Positions 34,248 through 46,840 of a DNA stretch of 64,000 nucleotides are shown piece by piece; within the stretch, counting starts at the first letter, position 1; every line of letters begins with the position of its first letter. Both the position numbers and the translations under genes were made by a program. The notes under the pieces were generated by a model. It did no database searches. It was not told the origin of the DNA and saw only the letters and a program-made list of their open reading frames with translations. The stretch is taken from assembly GCA_023974075.1 (NCBI GenBank), contig JAMFTG010000117.1, forward strand, positions 176,501 through 240,500, read 5' to 3'. The stretch is from Chaenocephalus aceratus (taxonomy: Eukaryota; Chordata; Actinopteri; Perciformes; Channichthyidae).

Positions 34248-34751
34248 ACCTGAACCCATGGCTTGTGTCAAGTTGTGTGAGTAACTAAAGTGAACTTATT
34301 GTGAGCTAATTATTCATTGAAAATTAACTCATAATCAACTCAAATTCAAACTCCTCAGGTTTATTGCGCTCCCTTCCAACTTGTGTCCACATTTCTCTAA
34401 AAAGTACAAATGTAAAAAAAAAAATGTTTGCCACTTAGTCTACAAATGACTTATGACAGCAACTACAGTGAACTACTACAAAGTTCAAACATTTATTTAA
34501 TTTACCAAACTAAAGTAACCAAACAGTCCCTGAGCTGACTGGGCCTACATTCCTAAAACGTTGCTGAAAGGTAGAGTGTAGAGTAGACTATACACATTAC
34601 ACTGTTACACACCTACTATATAGTATAGGCTACACTGTAGTGACTGTACAGTCAGAGCGTACTGTACTGTCTGTACACCATGTCTTTTCTACAACTCTAC
34701 ATGTGTACATTATACAGTACATACTACATACATAGTGATGTACATACATCC

Positions 34752-35051
34752 TGTTAGAAATTAAAATCAATGTTGATATGGCGTACTTTTGAATTAAATA
34801 CACTATTTAATTTAAATCTGTTTTATTCTGAAAAAACCGGAAGTTCACACTATTTACTTAATACTTTTATTCTGAAAATTCTTCACTTCCGGTTAGCATT
34901 AGCATGTGGCGAAATGCTACGTCTTCAAACCGTGAATCGAAGGTGAAATGACATGTGATGTTGTACACTGAGAATACTGGGATTAGCACTCATTTATTGA
35001 CACTGAATAACGTTTATCAGGGAATGTTTAAATAACCACAGACACCAGAAT
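34752..35051. mobile_element. LTR fragment related to the solo LTR at 22954
   Basis: It starts TGTTAGAAATTAAAATC and follows the 22954 copy for about 300 bp (ACTTCCGGTTAGCATTAGCA, GAATAACGTTTATCAGGG) before losing similarity. The 3' half is absent. It lies near the right end of the 6-kb hAT-like element. Confidence 0.8.
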
Positions 35052-35313
35052 TTTTTTTTACGAGATCTATTTGTGGCGAACGATATTTAATTGTGGCGGC
35101 CCGCCACAAATAAATCAATTTATGGGAAACACTGGATATTTTTATTTTAAAGTAAATTCAGATGGCGCATAGTAAAAACATGTAAATGCTAATGTCCGCC
35201 TAAAAACCCCCATTACTTATAGTGAAACCACCCTTGAATGATGGGTTAGTAGAATAAAAGCTTTAGGAATCCAAACTTTAACATATAAGTACCCTGTATC
35301 AAGATTGATGCAA

Positions 35314-35759
35314 AAAAAAGTGAAATCTGACCTTTTTAGAGCGGTTTAGAAAAATAAATTCCAGGCGGACTCACCTCGTAATTTGAACTTTTTCACTGTA
35401 AAAACCATTTTATTACTTTGAATTTTCACTATAGGTATTCATTCCATCCAAATACAACTGTTGTGAAGAAAAAAAAATAAAAAAAATCTGCTCTGTTATT
35501 CCTGCTTCCTTACGTAGTAAACAATAAGTAGAGCCTGCTGCGTAATGTGCTTCCGCTGGCTCGCATTCTTTATACTTTACGCAGGACCATATCTCTGGAA
35601 CCCATTGGTCGATTCGCGTGATTTACACCTTTTTCTTAACCATTACATCCAATAGAATCGAGGTGCAGTTCCCAAATCCACGTAAACATTACCATTGCGG
35701 ACGTAATAGAGAAGCAAACTAAGCATATCTGAAAGTACACTTTATACCCAGTATATTGC
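35314..35759. other. Unassigned sequence
   Basis: AT-rich with no ORF or repeat end that I recognise. It lies between repeat A and the inverted copy of repeat B. Confidence 0.4.
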
Positions 35760-36255
35760 CATAAATATGATGATGGATTATCAGTAAAAAATTCTACGTG
35801 ACACAAAGACATTGGATTTACCTTGAGCGGCGTTTTTATTCCGTTGAACACAACTTTTGATCACAAATCAAAAAAGGTAAAATGGAATTATTGTGATATT
35901 TTTGAAACCGGATGTTGTTTACTTTCTCTTTTCTGGCTGATAGCTCTGCAATTCGAGGTCGGACAGTGATGACATTACATGTCTGGAATCTGTGGAATCT
36001 CAGCTTTAAATCGTATATCTTGTTTGTGCAGTTACGATAAGTAATAAGGGCATTTCTACCGTGAGTTCTGTGCAAAAGTGCGTTAGCATTAGTTAGCATA
36101 TTTTCGCTCAATGCTAATTCAAAGGCTTGGGTTGTGTTCCAATAATCCAAAAATCAACTCCTAAATTCTAACCCTATCTCCTATTCCTTGACCTCTGAGT
36201 GAAACGTTAAGGGATAGTGGATAGGAGAATTCAAAAGGACTGCGGTACTTTAAAG

Positions 36256-37633
36256 CAGTGGTTCCCAAACTTTTTGTGCCCAAGGCACACCAAAGGACAA
36301 GTAAACATCTCAAGGCACACCTATTGTGCAAAATAGCCCTTATAACACGTGTTATCACTCATATCATGTAAAATATCTGTAAATGTGCATAATTATTTAC
36401 TAATGCCAAATAAAATGTGACAAAGACAACTATATTACTCATGAAATATTTATTAACGAAATATTTCAGAAATTAATTTTAAACGTTATCAAATTAGGCT
36501 TCATCAAAGCAGCAACACACTCATTTAAACCAGACAGGTCACAACATTAAAAATGAGACAAAGGAAATTCAGCACAGAGAACTGTCAATGCAAGGAAGCT
36601 GCATAGTCCATGGTCCTGAACTACAAATTATAAATGTAACATTTCAGCAGAGATGGAGTCGTTACTAAAAAAAAGTTACATATTACTTTAAAAAAAAAAG
36701 TTACTCTCTACAACTACAACTACATAAGGTAACTCGTTACTTTACTCGTTACTTTACTCGTTACTTTACTCGCAGGGCCGGCCCGCCCCTCCCTGCAGGC
36801 AGATCACGCAACTGCTAAAGTTTCAAATGTTCTCTTTAGTTCAGTTTCCATTGTCGCATAAGACTGATCCAGATCCTGAATGTTTTCCTATCTGACCGTG
36901 GCTGTCCTCTGTCTCCTGCTATCTGACCGTGGCTGTCCTCTGTCTCCTGCTATCTGACCGTGGCTGTCCTCTGTCTCCTGCTATCTGTATATTTTGCACA
37001 GTCTATCTCTGCTCACTCTGTTGCGTCGGCGTGTTCTCCTGCGTGTTGGCCATGTGTTGCACTGGAACCAGACACCGCAAAGACTTCAGCCGAGCACGTA
37101 CAAACTGCGCATGCGTGAGTGGCAATAACTCTCCTTACCAGCAGGCGGCGGTAGTGTGTATTCATCATTCAAAACAGGCAACAACCGGAAGACAGAGAAG
37201 AAGAACAGACTGTGATGTAAACAAACAACAAATAGCGTGTGCGGTAGCTCCACCTTAGCATGTGTTCTTTGCAGGTGTGTGTTGAGGTGTGACGTGGTGT
37301 TTACAGCAGTGGATAACAGCTTCTGGCCTGGACACAGTTTGCACCTCACCGTCACATTCCTGTCTATTCTTCGGATGAACTCAAAATAATGGGCATACCT
37401 CCACCCCTCGAGAGTTATCGCTGACTCAGCCATGTTTATGCAGCACTGCACGTGGAGATGTGGACGCACAAGTCGCGCAGATTACGTACATATAAACCTA
37501 CACAGTACTGATATAGTAAATGCAAAAATAATTATTTTTGTGTAGTTGTATATTGCAATAATAACGTATGGTTGTCACAAAATCCCACGGCACACCCGGA
37601 CTTGCCTCACGGCACACCGTTTGGGAACCACTG
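36256..37633 (-). mobile_element. hAT element (1378 bp) with BED-finger exon
   Basis: The ends CAGTGGTTCCCAAACTTTTT and CCGTTTGGGAACCACTG are inverted repeats, flanked by CTTTAAAG (36248-36255) and CTTTAGAG (37634-37641). The paralogous sequence near 44500 carries a single CTCTAAAG and no insert, confirming the boundaries. It contains three copies of a 31-bp repeat (about 36889-36981). Confidence 0.88.
37254..37469 (-). pseudogene. BED zinc-finger exon of a hAT transposase
   Basis: The - strand reads YFEFIRRIDRNVTVRCKLCP, then LLSTAVNTTSHLNTHLQRTH, a C-x2-C...H-x4-H BED-type finger at the N terminus of hAT/ZBED transposases. A consensus donor (AAG then GTGGAG) ends the exon at 37254. No further transposase exon was found in the element, so it is a remnant. 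Confidence 0.7.
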
Positions 37634-38690
37634 CTTTAGAGAATCGACTGCACTTTCACTATCCGATGTGTTTATGATGCGCCAGCGGACGTCCTGACTG
37701 CGTCTGCTGCTGTGGTGGAACTATGGAAACTACAGTTTTCTATAGCGGACTACAACATGGATGTTCAATAAGAACAAGGGACTACTGTGAACTCATCTGG
37801 AGACTCTGCTCCGTGCTCTGATGCTGTTGCTTTAGGCTTTATGAACGTGGACAACAGAGAAACATATTCTTCAGGACCAAAGTTGGAATTGAAATAAAAA
37901 AGGAAAGTGTAACTTCTGCTCGTCCCCCTCTCCCTCCGGTCCACATTAATACTAATGATCCCAATACGTATGATTGATGAAAAGATCTTAAATCAATACA
38001 GATGTATTTATTATAAACGTTAGTCCTTAACATCTATCTCTGTGTATATCACCATTCAGACATCTTTTAAAAGTTGAACAAACCCCACACAGCTCAGTGA
38101 AGATTGTGAGATGTTGACTTTATTTGATAATTTCAGTAAAAACTAACGTTCATATTTCTCTCTTTGATTATAATACTGATGAACGTTCAAAACAAAGGAC
38201 TTTAGCAACTTACCACATACGTTTTAAAATGCTTAATAAGCACCGTAACTTTCATGATATCATTTCTCCGTCATAATCGGTTGTTTCCGTGAACGACCGA
38301 CTGTTGTGTGACGGCAAATGCTGCAATGCATTGTGGGGCAGCATTTTCTCCTCCTTTCGGTGAGGGAGGTCCAGTGGTTCCTAAGCTAAAGGAGGTTATA
38401 AAGGAAGTTTGAAACCTCCTTTCCTTTCATCTAGAGAATTGGAACGGCACTTATCATGGCTGCCACTGAGGGACATCCGGGTCATTTCACTTGGTTAGGA
38501 AGGTTCCTAAGCTAAATGGACTATTGGAATGCAACCCTGGTATTACTCTTGTGTTTTTTTTTAGCTAAAAATTGTTCATATCGTCAGTTAACGGAGTTTC
38601 TTACCGTTAAAAGGGTATGGAACATTAATATTGTTAAGAAGCCCTGAGACATAGTCTCGAAAAAAAACTATGGGGCTCTGAAATCCTCGT

Positions 38691-39084
38691 GTGTGTGTGT
38701 GGGGTTAAAACGTAGCAGCCTGCGGTCGCTCGTTAGCTGTTCTAATGAAGGTAAACACAGTGAAGGCACAGCTCTTTGCAGCTGGTGCTGCTCTTCTCAG
38801 AGTCTGCTGAGTCACACGTTACTGCCTCCTGGTGCTGCAGAGATTTCATGAGGTGAAGGAGGTTTTCTTCTATAAAACAGCTGTGGGCAGCAGATACTGT
38901 GAGAGTCACAGACATGAATACATAGGTCAAGGCAAGACCGGTTCACAGACTCTCCTGTTTTGCCGATCCGGTGCTTGAACAAATAACTACACCCCGAGTC
39001 CGAGTTTGCAATATATCTCAAATAATGTATGTATTTCCCCGCATAAACATAACAGTCTGCAATGAAACTGCTGTCTCCTGTGCG
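38691..39084. other. Unassigned sequence upstream of the LINE
   Basis: A - strand frame of about 90 codons (38812-39090) has no recognisable domain and partly overlaps the LINE edge. A (GT)n run lies at about 38689-38703. No gene called. Confidence 0.4.
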
Positions 39085-39776
39085 CTCCACTTCCTACTTT
39101 CTCCTGCGAACGAGTACAGTACAGACTACTGCAACTCCCTCCTGGCTGATCTACCTACATGTGCCATCCGACCTCTGCAGCTCATCCAGAATGCAGCGGC
39201 TCGTCTGGTCTTCAACCTTCCTAAATTCTCCCACACCACGCCGCTCCTCCGCTCCCTCCACTGGCTTCCGGTAACTGCTAGAATCCACTTCAAGACACTG
39301 GTACTTGTGTACCATGCTGCGAATGGATCTGGCCCTTCCTACATCCAGGACATGGTTAAACCATACACCCCAGCACGTGCACTCCGCTCTGCATCAACCA
39401 AACGGCTCGCTGCACCCTCGCTGCGAAGGGGACCCAAGTTCCCATCAGCAAAAACACGTGGGTTTGCTATCCTGGCTCCAAGATGGTGGAATGAGCTCCC
39501 ATTGACATCAGGACAGCAGATAGCTCACACACCTTCCAGACTGAAAACTCATCTCTTTCGACTTCACTTCGAGCGATAGAACTGCTAACAAAGCACTTAT
39601 ATACTAATAAAGGACTGGCTTATCTAAAGCCAGTTGAGTAGCACCTGAAATGTTTGGCTCTATGAAACCTGATGTACTTTATGATTCTGTTTTCTTCAAG
39701 TTTGTATTTTGTTGGTCGAAACGCATTTATTGTAAGTCGTTTTGGATAAAAGCGTCAGCTAAATGTAATGTAATGT
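39085..39776 (+). mobile_element. L2-like LINE 3' end (5'-truncated)
   Basis: The + frame ending at 39579 encodes the C-terminal end of an L2/Maui-type reverse transcriptase ORF (DYCNSLLADLP, RPLQLIQNAAARLVFNLPK, LHWLPVTARIHFKTLVL, APRWWNELP). The 3' tail contains TAAGTCGTTTTGGATAAAAG, CGTCAGCTAAATG and ends in TAATGTAATGTA, the usual L2 tail repeat. The catalytic RT motifs are upstream and missing, so it is dead on arrival. Confidence 0.85.
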
Positions 39777-39827
39777 ATTTATGCTTTTTAGATTAACTTT
39801 CTCTCTTTCTCTGTCTGTCTGTTCTAG

Positions 39828-40862
<1,035 letters not shown>

Positions 40863-41574
40863 AGAACTATGAGAGGCAAGCCAGCTGTTTCCTCCTCCTG
40901 ATGTCTTGAGAGCTGGAGTTATATTTCTGAATTGAAGTCTGACTTATGTTCTAACCAGAGTTCACACTATACCAACACGAGGCCACAGAGATGCTGCTTC
41001 TCCTGATTTAGTTCCTGTTTGTAATGGTTCCTGATCTATAAAGAAATGTTATACTACTATGCTTTGTTATTCCTTTTTTAAATATTATATCTCAATTGCT
41101 AGCCCCGATAAATTACTGCAGGATCTGGGCTATTTGAAATGTACAAGGTCATATCTCCACAATGCACTCAGACTGGAAGCTCACACTTGAACCGTGTAGT
41201 GACCACGATATCCATTTGTTTTGTGTCCTTAAAATATAGAAATGTCCAGATGCGATTGAAAAGTAAGGCAAAAATAAATAAACGTTTTTAAAGAAACTAT
41301 TTGTCATATAAACTGATACTTCAATGTTAAAGGCACAAGAACCAAGCTGTGACGCTCCCAACCAGCAAGGTCTAAAAACTGTTTTCTTCAGTCAGCCGCA
41401 CCAGTAGGCTGCAGCACCTCTCCTTTTATGCTGCAGCACCTCGACCTGCAGGAGTAACGCACTCAAATTAAATAATATACACCACAGAATCTCAGGTTAT
41501 GTACTCTAAAAAGATAAAATAATATAATCTAAGGAAATGTCTCCTACATAACCGGCCTCTAATTGTATTTTGGA
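40863..41574. other. Sequence downstream of the zinc-finger exon
   Basis: No gene recognised. No clear AATAAA was assigned to the zinc-finger gene. A direct repeat of GCTGCAGCACCTC lies at about 41409-41443. Confidence 0.4.
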
Positions 41575-42882
41575 GTACCACAAACAATTATCAAATATAC
41601 ATTTATATAGACATTTTTATTCATTGGGATAAACCCCTTGAGATGCATCATCTCGTTTTCAAGCGGGTCCCGACAATAGCAACAACTTACAGACATACAT
41701 AAGCTAAAAGACAAAATGCAAAACATGACACACAAGACAAACCACACAGTCTGTTAAGTAAAATACAAGCAATGCACACAATCATTACAATTTGAGACAG
41801 TCAAGCAAATCCGTTTCATCAATATCAGTTATAACAAGTGCAGCCCAGCTGAACGTGAGATAACAATGCATGTTTAAATATACCCAATGATGCAAGAGAT
41901 CTAATGGCAGCAGGTAAAGTATTCCAGTCAGTTGGGGCTTTAAACATGAACGCTCTTCTCCCAATCAATTTGTTTGCAGAGGGGACAGAAATAAATCTGA
42001 ACAGAATGTCTAACTTGATGATTTGGTGAGTAGGGTACAAAATACTGCTTTAAATAAGGGGGATAGTTAAGATAAATGCATTTAAATATCAGCTGGAGCC
42101 AATGCGTGTGTGTTCTTACATTTTAAAGAAGGCCATTTAAGTTGGTTATACATTGTGCAGTGATGTGTACGAAAAGGACAACCAAGAACAAATCTGCATA
42201 GTCTGTTGTAGGCTATGTTGAGTGGAGCAAGATCTGATGTATGTGCATTTTGGTAGACAACATCACAATAGTCCATAATCGGAAGAATAAGTTGAGAAGC
42301 AATTCTCTTTCGGACACTGAGCGTAAAATAATTGCGAGAGCGGTGTAAAACACCGATTCCGTAATTGACTTTTTGTATTACATGCTTTATATGTAGTTTA
42401 AATGAAAGTTCAGAGTCTAGCCATACACCGAGATATTTAAAGCTATCAACTTTATGCAGAGAAGTGCCATCCTTACATGTTATTACTACATTAGGTTTGG
42501 ATTTGAGCTTCTGTCTGCTACCAAAGACCATGGTATAAGATTTGTTTTTGTTAAGCAGTAGTTTATTGTGTGATAGCCAGTCCCGTAAGATATTAAAATC
42601 CGATTCAAGAGAGATCTGAATTTGTGAAAAATCAGATTTGGATGTATATATGACCGTGTCATCAGCATAAAGGTGAGTACAACAATTAATGAGACAAGAA
42701 GATAAATCATTTATGTAAATAGAGAACAGAAGTGGGCCCAGAGTTGATCCATGGGGTACACCCTTTTGTTGGATCAACCGGTCAGACTGTTTTCCATTAT
42801 CAACCACACATTGCTTTCTACTGTGAAGGTACGAGTTAAACCATAACACTATTATTAGAAAGGCCAATGCCGTGAAGTTTAT
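41575..42882 (-). mobile_element. LINE with RT C-terminal half (Rex1/L2-like), minus strand
   Basis: The - strand ORF (42082-42880 part) has GVPHGSTLGPLLFSIYINDL, the catalytic LYADDTVIY, FKYLGVWLD and LPIMDYCDVVYQNA, in the order of a non-LTR reverse transcriptase palm and thumb. A second frame (41825-42040) supplies the C-terminal RRAFMFKAPTDWNTLP segment. The 5' part with endonuclease is absent, and the two pieces are in different frames, so the copy is defective. The family is CR1/L2-clade-like; Rex1 is my best guess. Confidence 0.8.
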
Positions 42883-43000
42883 CCAAGAGCAGATATCATC
42901 CATCTTCTCCCGCTTATCCGTGGTCGGGTCGCGGGGGGTAGCAGTTCCAGCAGAGAGCCCCACACTTTCTTTTCCCTGGCGACATCAACCAGCTGGTATC
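42883..43000 (-). mobile_element. Short LINE fragment (Rex3/RTE-like 3' region)
   Basis: The sequence ATCCATCTTCTCCCGCTTAT then CCGTGGTCGGGTCGCGGGG and AGCAGTTCCAGCAGAGAGCC is a widespread fish retroposon segment that I associate with Rex3/RTE elements. It abuts the preceding LINE. Assignment is from memory and needs a library search. Confidence 0.5.
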
Positions 43001-43494
43001 TGTGTTGTTGATCTGTAATATCACAGTGTTACGTTGATTTGTTTGTCCTTCTCGGACCATGCACTACGCATTTCAGTGGTTTTGTGTGAGAAAAGAAAGC
43101 AACCAATCAGATCTCGTTCTGGGTCTCTGGGTAGAACATCCTTCACCAAGGTATTCTACATCCTTGATCGAAGGCCCTGGCCGTTGCACTGAATGAGAGC
43201 GTACATTTGGACTGACAGTTTGATCAACCAATCACATATTGATTTGTAGCCAATGGGCGTGTTCTTTCAGAGTTCCCCTCGGTTCCAGGTGTTCTAGAGG
43301 CCCGCTAGTTCTCTGGCTCGAGGCAGAGGATCTAGAATGAATGCGACGAAGCAATTCATGCCGTTTCATTGTTTTTAAGGTTGAAATGACGAGTGCAACA
43401 GGTGGAGATGAAGTTGTTGCAGAATTGTTGCGAGTACCCTTTTCAAGACGACAATTCAGTGAAAAGACGGACATTATAGGTAGACATTTGAGGG
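43001..43494 (+). other. Unassigned sequence with a possible transposase-type first exon
   Basis: A + frame starting at 43387 reads MTSATGGDEVVAELLRVPFS then RRQFSEKTDIIG, faintly like the N-terminal part of ZMYM1-like (TTF-type) hAT proteins. It is followed by a GTAGAC donor-like site. The evidence is weak, and the rest of this 500-bp stretch is unassigned. Confidence 0.25.
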
Positions 43495-44228
43495 AGACAT
43501 GAAGACTGCCTCCGCGTCTTTGTGGGTAGAGAAGCGTTGTTGTGTGCTATCAACAACAACGCAGAGGGTGCACGGGTAGAGGAGAAAGTACTTCATGTTG
43601 AGTTCACGGAGCTTGCGTTTGACTGGATCGAAGCTCCGGCGTCTTCTGGTAAGCTCGGGACTGAAATCGGGATAAATGCTGATGTGTTTTCCCGTTGTAG
43701 TCCAGAGACTTTTTCTCCCTGGCAAGACGAAGGATTTTCACTTTGTCCTGGAGGTTCAGCAGCTCGATCATGATGGCCCGCGGGCTGGCACGGGAGTTTT
43801 TGCCTGGCAGTCGGCGAGCGGTGTGCCCTCTCAATGATCGGTAGTGAAGGCATCTGGCCCCAGGAGCTGCGGATGAGCCGAGACATGAAGCCGATAATGT
43901 CACTGCCTTCAGCGCACTCCTGGATTCCTACGAAGCAAAGGTTAGAACGTCGGCTCCGGTTCTCCAAGTCATCAACTTTAGACATCAGGAAGGAGTTGTC
44001 TTTCTCGAGCTGCTTGACTCGAGCGACACACTCGTGTACATTGTCCTCATTAGCCCCGACACGCTGCTCTAACACACTGACCTGGTCTCCCAGACTAGAC
44101 GGGGAACTGTGTATCCTGCTCAAGCTACTTTGAATGGGATCCATGTTTGAGTCGATGTGAGTCAGCATGTCGGTCTTGATTTGCTGAATCGCGTCCCACA
44201 ACGTTTGCAGAGACATGTTTCCCTCCAT
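43495..44228 (-). pseudogene. L1/Tx1-type ORF1 remnant
   Basis: The - strand starts MEGNMSLQTLWDAIQQIKTD at 44228. It has a heptad-rich coiled coil (VARVKQLEKDNSFLMSKVDD) and then LENRSRRSNLCFVGIQE, the entry to the RRM of L1 ORF1p. The downstream RRM/CTD pieces (IELLNLQDKVKILRLAREK, GKHISIYPDFSPE) are in other frames, so there are at least two frameshifts. ORF1p is an RNA-binding chaperone of L1-type LINEs. No ORF2 was found downstream. Confidence 0.8.
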
Positions 44229-44640
44229 AGTTGAAATTTTTTTATTTCAATTCAACTTTGGTCCTGAAGAATATGTTTCTCTGTTGTCCACGTTCATAAA
44301 GCAAAGCAGCAGCATCAGAGCACGGAGCAGAGTCTCTAGATGAGTTTAGTCCCTCGTTCTTATTGAGCATCCATGTTTGTAGTCCGCTGTATAGAAAACT
44401 GTAGTTTCCATGGTTTCCACACAGCAGCAGACGCACATTCAGGACGTCCGCTGGCGCATCAGAAACACGTGGGATAGTGAAAGTGCAGTCGATTCTCTAA
44501 AGCACCGCAGTCTCTTCTCCTAAGTCCTTTTGAATTCTCCTATCCACTATCCCCTAACCCCGTGACCTTTCACTCAGAGGTCAAGGAATAGACGATAGGA
44601 GCTGATCTTTGGATTATCCGACCGCAACCCAGGTCTTGAG
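44229..44640 (-). repeat. Partial inverted relative of the 36129-38537 element
   Basis: In reverse complement this matches 36129-36255 joined to 37634-37905 (TCAGCTCCTAT, CCTCTGAGTGAAAGGTCACG, GTGCAGTCGATTCTCTAAAG on +, CAGAGAAACATATTCTTCAG). It lacks the 1378-bp hAT element, so it serves as an empty site. Its inner end joins the L1-type ORF1 directly. Confidence 0.8.
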
Positions 44641-44719
44641 GGTCATTTGAGACTGTTGTGATTGGTCGACTGTTCAAAATGGCCTCTCCCTCACATCAAA
44701 GGGTTTGTAGCCCGTCTTC

Positions 44720-45510
44720 ATCCAAAGTCTGCTGCTTCCAAACAGAATAGAGAACCTGCCTCACAGACTTAATCAGACGCTGCCATACTCCTCCATGGGG
44801 GGTGCAGAGCTTCCTGAATGCCGTGCTGGTTCAGAATGGAGAGGGCTTCCTTCAACTCTCTGAGCTCCAACTCAATGGCTCCCATTGTCAGATCCTATAA
44901 GTTTCACTTGACCTCTTCTGCATCTGAATCTTCTCAAAGCGTCGATGCACGAGTCTGTTTCAAGTGAGCTGGCGACCTCAATATGCACAGCTCTGCAGGT
45001 CGTGCACGTGAGCAGCACTTCGTACCTCTTTAATGTGGTACGTGCTCTTTTGACTTGAATAGGGCCGAAGTAGTCCACAGCAACATCGGTAAATGGAGGC
45101 ACGTCTGGCTCGAGCCTTTCCTGTGGCAAGTCGGCCATCTTCTGCTCCTCTTTGGCGTCTGCACAAAACACAATCTCCCAGTATCTTCCTGACCGCAGAG
45201 CTGGCTTTGATGATCCGTTGGGTTTCGTGATGCCTTTGACTCCTCTGGAGCAGGACGGGGCAGTGAGTATCCTTACTGGAGTCCTTCCTTCGGTCGCACA
45301 CCTTGTGTATCCACTCTAGCTTCTAACTGGGATTGCAGCTCCAACGTTTCCTTCTTCTTTGTAGCTCCTCCTCCAAAGCATGCCGGTCCTTAATGAAGCT
45401 AGTGTTGCCGTTAGCGCAGCGTTCTCTGCTTCTGCACGGATGCCAGATCTTTTGGAGACTCCAGACGCACTTTCCCAAAGAGAAGCCTCCTTTCCTGTTG
45501 CGCACTCAGA
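44720..45510 (-). pseudogene. BEL/Pao retrotransposon remnant: gag-like piece joined to integrase
   Basis: The - strand frame 44872-45171 reads MADLPQERLEPDVPPFTDVA, VDYFGPIQVKRARTTLKRYE, CRAVHIEVASSLETDS and LIGSDNGSH, a BEL/Pao integrase core with the first two catalytic aspartates. The continuation toward 44720 (ELKEAL..LNQHGI) is in a broken frame, and the zinc-binding part lies in another frame. Upstream (45330-45500) an Ala/Glu-rich piece (AENAALTATLASL) resembles BEL gag. Protease, RT and RNase H are missing, so the copy has a large internal deletion. No LTRs were found. Confidence 0.7.
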
Positions 45511-46840
45511 CAGCCATCTTATAGTATAGTAGTAATTCATGACCAGAGACTTCATTTATTAACAGACACATAAGGGCAGCTCGTCTGTACGATTCTCTGG
45601 CCCAGGAAGTTGATTTGAATCTGTGCGCAGGCCGCCTGCATCCTGCCTCATTGTCTTCATACCCGCTGTAACCGCTCTCAAGGTGTCAAAAAGCACACGC
45701 GCCTTCTCAGCATGGTAGCTGGAACTTTGACGCTTTTATTGCCCCATCTAGAATGTTTCGTGTGCATAGATCAAAAGCTCAGGATGTTCTGTAGTTTCAC
45801 ATGCCTGGTCTCACATGTCTGAACATACATGATGGAAACATACATCCTTTCCATTCAGACAATTTAGCATCCTTGTATCAATGGTAATCTTAACAGAGGT
45901 AGGTGAGGTGAGGGTCCGGTCTGACACGGCCACTTCCACAGCAGAACTGTCGACAGCCTCTCTTGGCCGTGGCGTCCTGCCAGGATTGGATGGCGCTGAT
46001 TAGGGTCAAGGACAATACACATGTATTAGTGCCAGGATCTTTGGACCATCAGGTTCCCTTGGAGGGCAGTCAAAGCCTCCGTCCACCGCCTGGCCCTCAG
46101 GCTGGCGGCCCCCTCTCTGCTACCATCACTGGGGAGGTGACGCACTACTTCTTTGCCTTCAGCCTCTGCACCTCTTAAACACGTGTTCACTGTGTGTCAC
46201 GAGGCCCAGCATGGCGTTTGACTCCTTCAAAACGCTTACCTGAAGTAGTCGAGCAGAAGACAAAGGTAATTAACATTTCATTGTAAAGCAATACAACAAA
46301 GTCATACAAATCTTTTTTTCAAAGAAAGAATCAAAAGCAAATTGTTGTAAAGTTTAAAAAGCAAACTTATCTCAAAATAATTGAATATTATCATGATGTC
46401 AAACAAAAGAAGAATATAATCCTGTATATCAGGATTCTTTTCTTAACATGATCTGCATCCGAGTATCAAAGTGGGTTTAAACACAACGCCTCGTGGCTTA
46501 ACGGAATAGTCCTGTCTTTGAGTATAATACAAAAGCCCTTTTCCTGCACCCTTTGAAGGCTTCAGAAACAGGCATTTCTACTGTGTGTGTTCGGAGAAAT
46601 TACACAATCAATGGCCCAGAATTCTACTTTCAGATGTCACTAGTTATTTAAACAAACCACTATCTGAGGATAATGCAAGCAGCCACAACACGCCCTTTAT
46701 CCAGAGAGCCATCGAAGCCCATGAAGAATGGATCCTTCCACAAGTCTTCTCATCTGCTGTATTAATACCGTTGCCACGTGTTTTCAAATTCAAGTTGCGC
46801 CCCGAGGTCCCCGTCGGCGGGTACTTTTTATTACTGTGTT
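45511..46840. other. Unassigned region
   Basis: Short ORFs on both strands lack domains. No terminal repeats found. The right edge touches the inverted copy of repeat A. Confidence 0.4.

Larger units (their letters stand above)
29129..35134 (-). mobile_element. 6.0-kb hAT-like element hosting nested insertions
   Basis: The left end AGTGTTTCCCACATAAT and right end ATTTATGGGAAACACTG are inverted repeats of about 33 bp with a few mismatches (TTTGTGG/CCACAAA farther in). The target duplication has decayed (GATGT/GATAT). A - strand ORF near the left end encodes a hAT dimerisation segment. Inside lie a 50-bp palindromic element, a 2.7-kb Harbinger-like element that itself carries two hAT elements, another hAT element, and an LTR fragment. 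An old poly-C run is at 29197-29217. Confidence 0.75.
28962..35313 (+). repeat. Dispersed repeat A, copy split by a 6-kb insertion
   Basis: The left piece 28962-29128 (TAACCTGTTAAGCCCTGAGC ... AATCAATATAGATGT) and right piece 35135-35313 (GATATTTTTATTTTAAAG ... AAGATTGATGCAAAA) are collinear with the uninterrupted copy at 10431-10785. The hAT-like element between them is therefore a later insertion. Confidence 0.8.
36129..38537. mobile_element. TIR element (GGGTTG...) interrupted by a hAT element
   Basis: The ends GGGTTGTGTTCCAATAATCC and, inverted, GGGTTGCATTCCAATAGTCC are about 22 bp with few mismatches. It lies within the repeat B copy. A partial inverted relative lies at 44230-44640 and lacks the hAT insertion. 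No transposase recognised; the target duplication is unclear. Confidence 0.6.
35760..38690 (-). repeat. Inverted copy of dispersed repeat B, split by a 2.4-kb element
   Basis: 35760-36128 and 38538-38690 together match, in reverse complement, the NLR intron sequence at 7840-8345 (GATGGATTATCAGTAA, CGTTTTTATT, CGCTCA, then ATCGTCAGTTAACGGAGTTT and AAGAAGCCCTGAGAC). The gap is filled by the element at 36129-38537. Confidence 0.7.
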
